In this document: positions 60,625-64,000 of the stretch, in pieces
How the letters are laid out: each line of letters begins with the position of its first letter
Numbering within the stretch: position 1 is the stretch's first letter
Assembly: GCA_963665045.2 (NCBI GenBank)
Contig: CAXXJQ010000009.1
Location: forward strand, 730,978-794,977
Direction: 5' to 3'
DNA from: JAFGRU01 sp016934985
GTDB lineage: Bacteria > Desulfobacterota > Desulfuromonadia > Desulfuromonadales > JAAYDE01
Length of the DNA stretch: 64,000 nt
Notes under the pieces: generated by a model
What the model saw: only the letters and a program-made list of their open reading frames with translations
What the model was told of the DNA's origin: nothing
Database searches by the model: none
Position numbers and translations under genes: made by a program

Positions 60625-61653
60625 ATGGAAAAACACGACAGTTTAGATGCAAATAAAATCATAAACACAGGGCATTCTGAGTCCCGCGATAGCTTCGGTG
60701 AAGTACGGGCCGTAAACATCCGCTGCATATCTGAAACCGGCTGGTTTGACAACACTATCCTGGCAAATGATGTGGCTGCGGCCGGCGGGGTGAGGACCAG
60801 CCAATACAACATCGCCTATACTAATGATAATCTTGGCGGCTATGCCGCCCTGGTTGAGGTCGAAGCCCTGGACGGGGAAAAGACCCTTTACCTTCTGGAC
60901 AGCGGCTGGAGTACGGACTGGATGGATCATGCCTTTGCCAAAGCCGGCGTGGACAGGCTACTTGCAGACCAGAAGATCCGGACCATGGTGATCTCCCATG
61001 ACCACAACGATCATTTTTTCGGCATTGAAAGCACCCTGAGGCATTCCCGGGACCTTAAATTGTATTTTCCCTCCACGGCAATGCCTCAAAGCGTTGCACT
61101 GCTTGACGGGGCGGATTTTTCCGGCACGCCGGGCTGCCCCAAAAACAAGTTCCCCCATACCGGCGAACGGATCATTACAGAGCCGGATACCCTTTATACC
61201 CTTCAGGACGGGGTCGCCCTTGCCTTTTTTGATATGCCCATCACCCTGGGGGTACGGGGGGAGAATGTCATGTATATAAAAGTTCAAGACAAGGGGTATG
61301 TCATCATCACGGGCTGCGGCCATCCCGGCATCCTGAACATCATCAATTATGCCCGCACCCGCCTGAAGGACGGGGAGCATCTGTACGGCTGCTACGGCGG
61401 CCTGCACATTGATCCATTTGAACAATGGGGCCCTGGCACAGACGATATCCTTGCCGGGATCAGCCGATGCGGCATGAAAAAAATCGCCTGCAACCACTGT
61501 ACCGGACGGCTCTGGGCGCAGAAAGCCATTGAAGCCGGTCTGCCTATTGTCAAGGGGTCAGATGCGTTCCTCTCATATAAGAGGGTGGCAACCCAGGCAG
61601 GCGACGGCAGTTCAAACCTTTATGCCGGAAACGGGGACATGGTCTCTTTCTGA
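60625..61653 (+). CDS. Metallo-beta-lactamase-fold protein (COG1237-like)
   Basis: A 342-aa protein with an MBL metal motif of the form SHDHNDHFFG (residues 128-137), a later GCGHPGILN (about 231-239) and GGLHID (about 259-264). This pattern matches the dihydropteroate/beta-RFAP synthase-like MBL subfamily rather than lactamases. The N-terminal extension (CISETGWFDNTI) is also typical of it. The reaction here is unknown. It starts 22 bp after the MFS stop and is clearly in the same operon. Confidence 0.82.
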   Translation: MEKHDSLDANKIINTGHSESRDSFGEVRAVNIRCISETGWFDNTILANDVAAAGGVRTSQYNIAYTNDNLGGYAALVEVEALDGEKTLYLLDSGWSTDWMDHAFAKAGVDRLLADQKIRTMVISHDHNDHFFGIESTLRHSRDLKLYFPSTAMPQSVALLDGADFSGTPGCPKNKFPHTGERIITEPDTLYTLQDGVALAFFDMPITLGVRGENVMYIKVQDKGYVIITGCGHPGILNIINYARTRLKDGEHLYGCYGGLHIDPFEQWGPGTDDILAGISRCGMKKIACNHCTGRLWAQKAIEAGLPIVKGSDAFLSYKRVATQAGDGSSNLYAGNGDMVSF

Positions 61654-61827
61654 TGCATCCGGAGCTTTTTTTGTCTCTGGATTTGTTTCCTTAAATGCTC
61701 TGCCTGTTTTCTTCGATGATATTTTTTTAAAAAAAAATGTGTGAGAATCCCCCCTGTTTAATTAGGCTGTTGCCGCGGTGAAGACCGCCAAAAACGAAAA
61801 AATGAATCAAACGAAAAGCACCCGTCT

Positions 61828-62886
61828 ATGGAAAAATTCGGAAAAAGCATGATGAAACACCTTCCCCACACTGATATCCCGTATCCGTCAATGGTGCCCT
61901 TATTTGACCTTTTGGTTGCCCCGGTCAAATGGGCCGTTCTTGAACATGCAATGGCGCTGGGCCTGGCCGATATTCTTGCCGATACCTCCAGCGTGGATGA
62001 GATCGCCGCAAGGCTCGGCGTTCAGAACGGTACAACCGCCCTGGTCTACTTTCTGGACGCCATGGCGGCCCTCGGCCTGGCGGAAAAGAAGAACAATACA
62101 TACCGCAATACTGAATTCGGAACACATTTTTTATGCCGGAAGAGCCCGGTTTACATGGGAGCGCTTTTGGCCAACATGAAAGCCATGCAGCACAAAAACC
62201 TGTCACGCTTTTCAGACATTGTAAAAAACGGGTTGCCCGAGGCGTCCCGGTCAGAGTCCCTGTGCACCGAAAAAAGGTGGGAACAGGCCATTGCCCATCT
62301 GGCAGCCTATCAGAAGGCCGGCATGGGAATGCTATGCGCAGATCTTGTGGAACAGCTGCCGGAACATAAGCGTATCAGAAAAATCCTTGACCTTGGCGGC
62401 GGACCAGGCCTGATCGGAGCGGAAATCCTTCGCCGGATCCCAAAGGCAGAAGGCGTGCTTATGGATCTGCCGGCCATTATCCGACTGGCTGAGCAGGAAA
62501 TAAAAAAAGAAGGAATGGATCACAGGATATCCACCATTGCCGGCGATTACAATGAAACCGGCCTGGGCTGCGGCTATGACCTAGTCTGGGCCAGCCACAA
62601 TCTGTACTTTGTAAAGGAGCGTATTCCTTTTTTTCGCCGGGTCAGGCAATCGCTTACCGAAAGCGGTGTCTTTGCCTGCCTGCATGAAGGGTTGACCCAA
62701 GAGCGGACAACTCCGGCAAATATCATCCTGATGCGGCTTTCCCTGGCCCTGGAAGGACAGGCTTTTTCCTTTGCACAGGGGGAAATTGCCTCCGGCCTCA
62801 GGCAGGCGGGGTTTGTGCGCGTGGAATCCACCCCGGTCGACTTGCCCGTCGGCCCGGGCGAATTGGTTGTTGCAAGGAAGAATTGA
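61828..62886 (+). CDS. SAM-dependent O-methyltransferase-like protein
   Basis: A 352-aa protein with the layout of plant-type and polyketide O-methyltransferases. An N-terminal winged-helix dimerisation domain (VAPVKWAVLEHAMALGLADILADTSSVDEIAARLGV) precedes a C-terminal Rossmann SAM domain (KILDLGGGPGLIGAEILRRIPKAEGVLMDLP, about 183-213; VWASHNLYFVKERIPFFRRVRQSL). It lies 174 bp after the MBL gene. The ribosome site is weak, and an internal ATG (MMKHLPH) is an alternative start. The substrate is unknown; it could tailor a chelator or modify a tetrapyrrole-derived ligand. Confidence 0.85.
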   Translation: MEKFGKSMMKHLPHTDIPYPSMVPLFDLLVAPVKWAVLEHAMALGLADILADTSSVDEIAARLGVQNGTTALVYFLDAMAALGLAEKKNNTYRNTEFGTHFLCRKSPVYMGALLANMKAMQHKNLSRFSDIVKNGLPEASRSESLCTEKRWEQAIAHLAAYQKAGMGMLCADLVEQLPEHKRIRKILDLGGGPGLIGAEILRRIPKAEGVLMDLPAIIRLAEQEIKKEGMDHRISTIAGDYNETGLGCGYDLVWASHNLYFVKERIPFFRRVRQSLTESGVFACLHEGLTQERTTPANIILMRLSLALEGQAFSFAQGEIASGLRQAGFVRVESTPVDLPVGPGELVVARKN

Positions 62887-62904
62887 TAAATGGAGAACAA
62901 AAGC

Positions 62905-63975
62905 ATGAAAAAAAGAATCGTTGCCGCCTGCTGTCTTTTGGCAGGCCTGTTTTTGGTTTCACAAGGTCCTACGGCTGCCGTAGCGGACAAGGGCTTTCGC
63001 ACCATCACCGATCTTCGGGGGAACAGGGTCGCATTGCCACAGGCAAAGGACCTTCACCGTGTGGTGATTATTTCCCCGCCCCTGGTCTCGATTTTTGCCT
63101 CCCTTCACATCACCGGTGTAAAGATTGTCGGCGCACATAAGTTTGCTTTTGAAAACGCGAATAAGAAACTGCTGGACCTGTTGTTGCCTGAGTGGCGGAA
63201 CATTTCCACCGGATTTATTAGCGGGTTCACGTCCAATGCCGAAGAACTGCTCAAACTGAAGCCGGACGTCATCCTTGTCTACGGAAAATTCCAGCAGGAA
63301 GGGCTCCAGGGAATTCCTGTCCCCGTCCTGGACTTCTTCATTAAAAAACATGATGACGAAGTCTGGTCCGTATCTGTTGAGAACCTGATGCGGGAGATCT
63401 TTGCCGTCGATCCTGCAGCGCCTTCCCTGCAGGCGGAATGGGATCTTGCCAAGGAAACGGCGGCCACCCTTCTTGCAAAACGCAAAGGCCCCCGGAAAAA
63501 GGGCTTGATGATCATGAGCAACACAGGAGACAAAATAATGGTTCGGGGCAACAACCCCTCCGGCGACGATTGGCTGACACCGAGCGGAATTGCCAATGCC
63601 GCTGGTCTGAAGGGCCTGAACCGGGAAGTTTCCATGGAACAATTTTACGCCTGGAACCCGGATGTTATTTTTTCCTTCATGGGAATGCCTGCGTCAAGGT
63701 ACATCAAGGGCGATATTCCCGGCCAGGACTGGCGCCACATCAAAGCTGTTCAGGACAGGGCCGTGTATGACACGCCAAAGGGGCTCATGACCTGGGCCGC
63801 TCCCTGTACCGATTCGCCATTGGCGCTTCTCTGGATGGTCAGTAAAAATTATCCGGAACTTTTGAGCGAATCGGATTTTATTGACATGATGAAGGCCTTT
63901 TATTCCCGCAGGTGCGGTCTTGCGCTTTCCCGTGATCTCATTGATTCGATCCTTTATCCCCATGAAAGAGGATAG
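62905..63975 (+). CDS. Periplasmic substrate-binding protein (BtuF/FepB-like)
   Basis: A 356-aa protein with a signal peptide (MKKRIVAACCLLAGLFLVSQG) and a class III periplasmic binding fold. It contains TITDLRGNRVALPQAKDLHRVVIISPP at the start, then NAEELLKLKPDVILVYG and FYAWNPDVIFSFMGMPASRYI. Members bind iron-siderophore, heme or cobalamin and deliver to an ABC importer. The permease and ATPase would be expected directly beyond the window edge. The ATG at 62905 follows GGAG by 9 nt; ATG 62890 is the longer option. Confidence 0.88.
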   Translation: MKKRIVAACCLLAGLFLVSQGPTAAVADKGFRTITDLRGNRVALPQAKDLHRVVIISPPLVSIFASLHITGVKIVGAHKFAFENANKKLLDLLLPEWRNISTGFISGFTSNAEELLKLKPDVILVYGKFQQEGLQGIPVPVLDFFIKKHDDEVWSVSVENLMREIFAVDPAAPSLQAEWDLAKETAATLLAKRKGPRKKGLMIMSNTGDKIMVRGNNPSGDDWLTPSGIANAAGLKGLNREVSMEQFYAWNPDVIFSFMGMPASRYIKGDIPGQDWRHIKAVQDRAVYDTPKGLMTWAAPCTDSPLALLWMVSKNYPELLSESDFIDMMKAFYSRRCGLALSRDLIDSILYPHERG

Positions 63976-64000
63976 GAATTACAGGCTGATATACGCATTG

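Noticed and set aside
38100..64000. CRISPR array or phage genes in the accessory region.
   Set aside because: No regularly spaced short repeats and no phage structural or integrase genes were seen.

Overview
The window looks like a chromosomal segment of a Gram-negative anaerobe of the Desulfuromonadia type (Geobacter/Desulfuromonas/Pelobacter relatives, Desulfobacterota). This is inferred from the gene set and order (mfd, PpiC lipoprotein, surA; glyQ, glyS, ppdK; a PilZ protein; outer-membrane biogenesis genes), from the protein sequences, and from the abundance of intergenic hairpin repeats. No database search was possible.

Positions 1-38,140 are core chromosome. In order: hslO (partial, minus strand), a sugar-nucleotidyltransferase, a PilZ protein, nadA, mfd, a PpiC lipoprotein, surA, uvrA, a pseudopilin-like protein, mgtE, recO, glyQ, glyS, ppdK, an alanine-type aminotransferase, and a glutamate-cysteine ligase, all on plus apart from hslO. 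A mostly minus-strand block follows: pepF, an FG-GAP/VCBS protein, a porin, a 46-aa zinc-ribbon lipoprotein, a TlpA-like thioredoxin, an unknown protein (plus), serA, a small Cys-rich protein, aroF and otsA. tRNA-Phe closes the core region. Two upstream leaders stand out. The aminotransferase is preceded by an Ala-codon-rich leader peptide and a complete attenuator-like set of alternative hairpins. aroF is preceded by a folded leader whose closing stem shares one strand with a terminator.

Positions 38,280-57,270 form an accessory region that begins directly after tRNA-Phe. It holds a BrnT/BrnA toxin-antitoxin pair, REP-associated tyrosine (Y1/HUH) transposases with perfect terminal inverted repeats, IS110 elements, a group II intron fragment and an IS91 fragment. 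These are interleaved with three Rhs/YD-repeat loci on the minus strand. Each Rhs C-terminal tip is different, and each is followed within about 15 bp by a different small gene: a Sel1-repeat secreted protein, a membrane zinc-ribbon protein, and a 49-aa single-span membrane protein. That is the layout of polymorphic toxin tips with immunity genes. The first Rhs gene is split by transposase copies, the second survives only as a tip, and the third has lost its N-terminus.

Positions 57,262-64,000 hold what looks like a transferred metal/corrinoid-uptake island. A cobalamin riboswitch with its own terminator precedes a PchR-like AraC regulator on minus. On plus are a MarR regulator with three copies of one palindromic operator, an MFS exporter, a COG1237-type metallo-beta-lactamase-fold protein, a class I O-methyltransferase-like enzyme and a periplasmic metal-chelate binding protein that ends just before the window edge. 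A TonB-dependent receptor remnant lies at its border.
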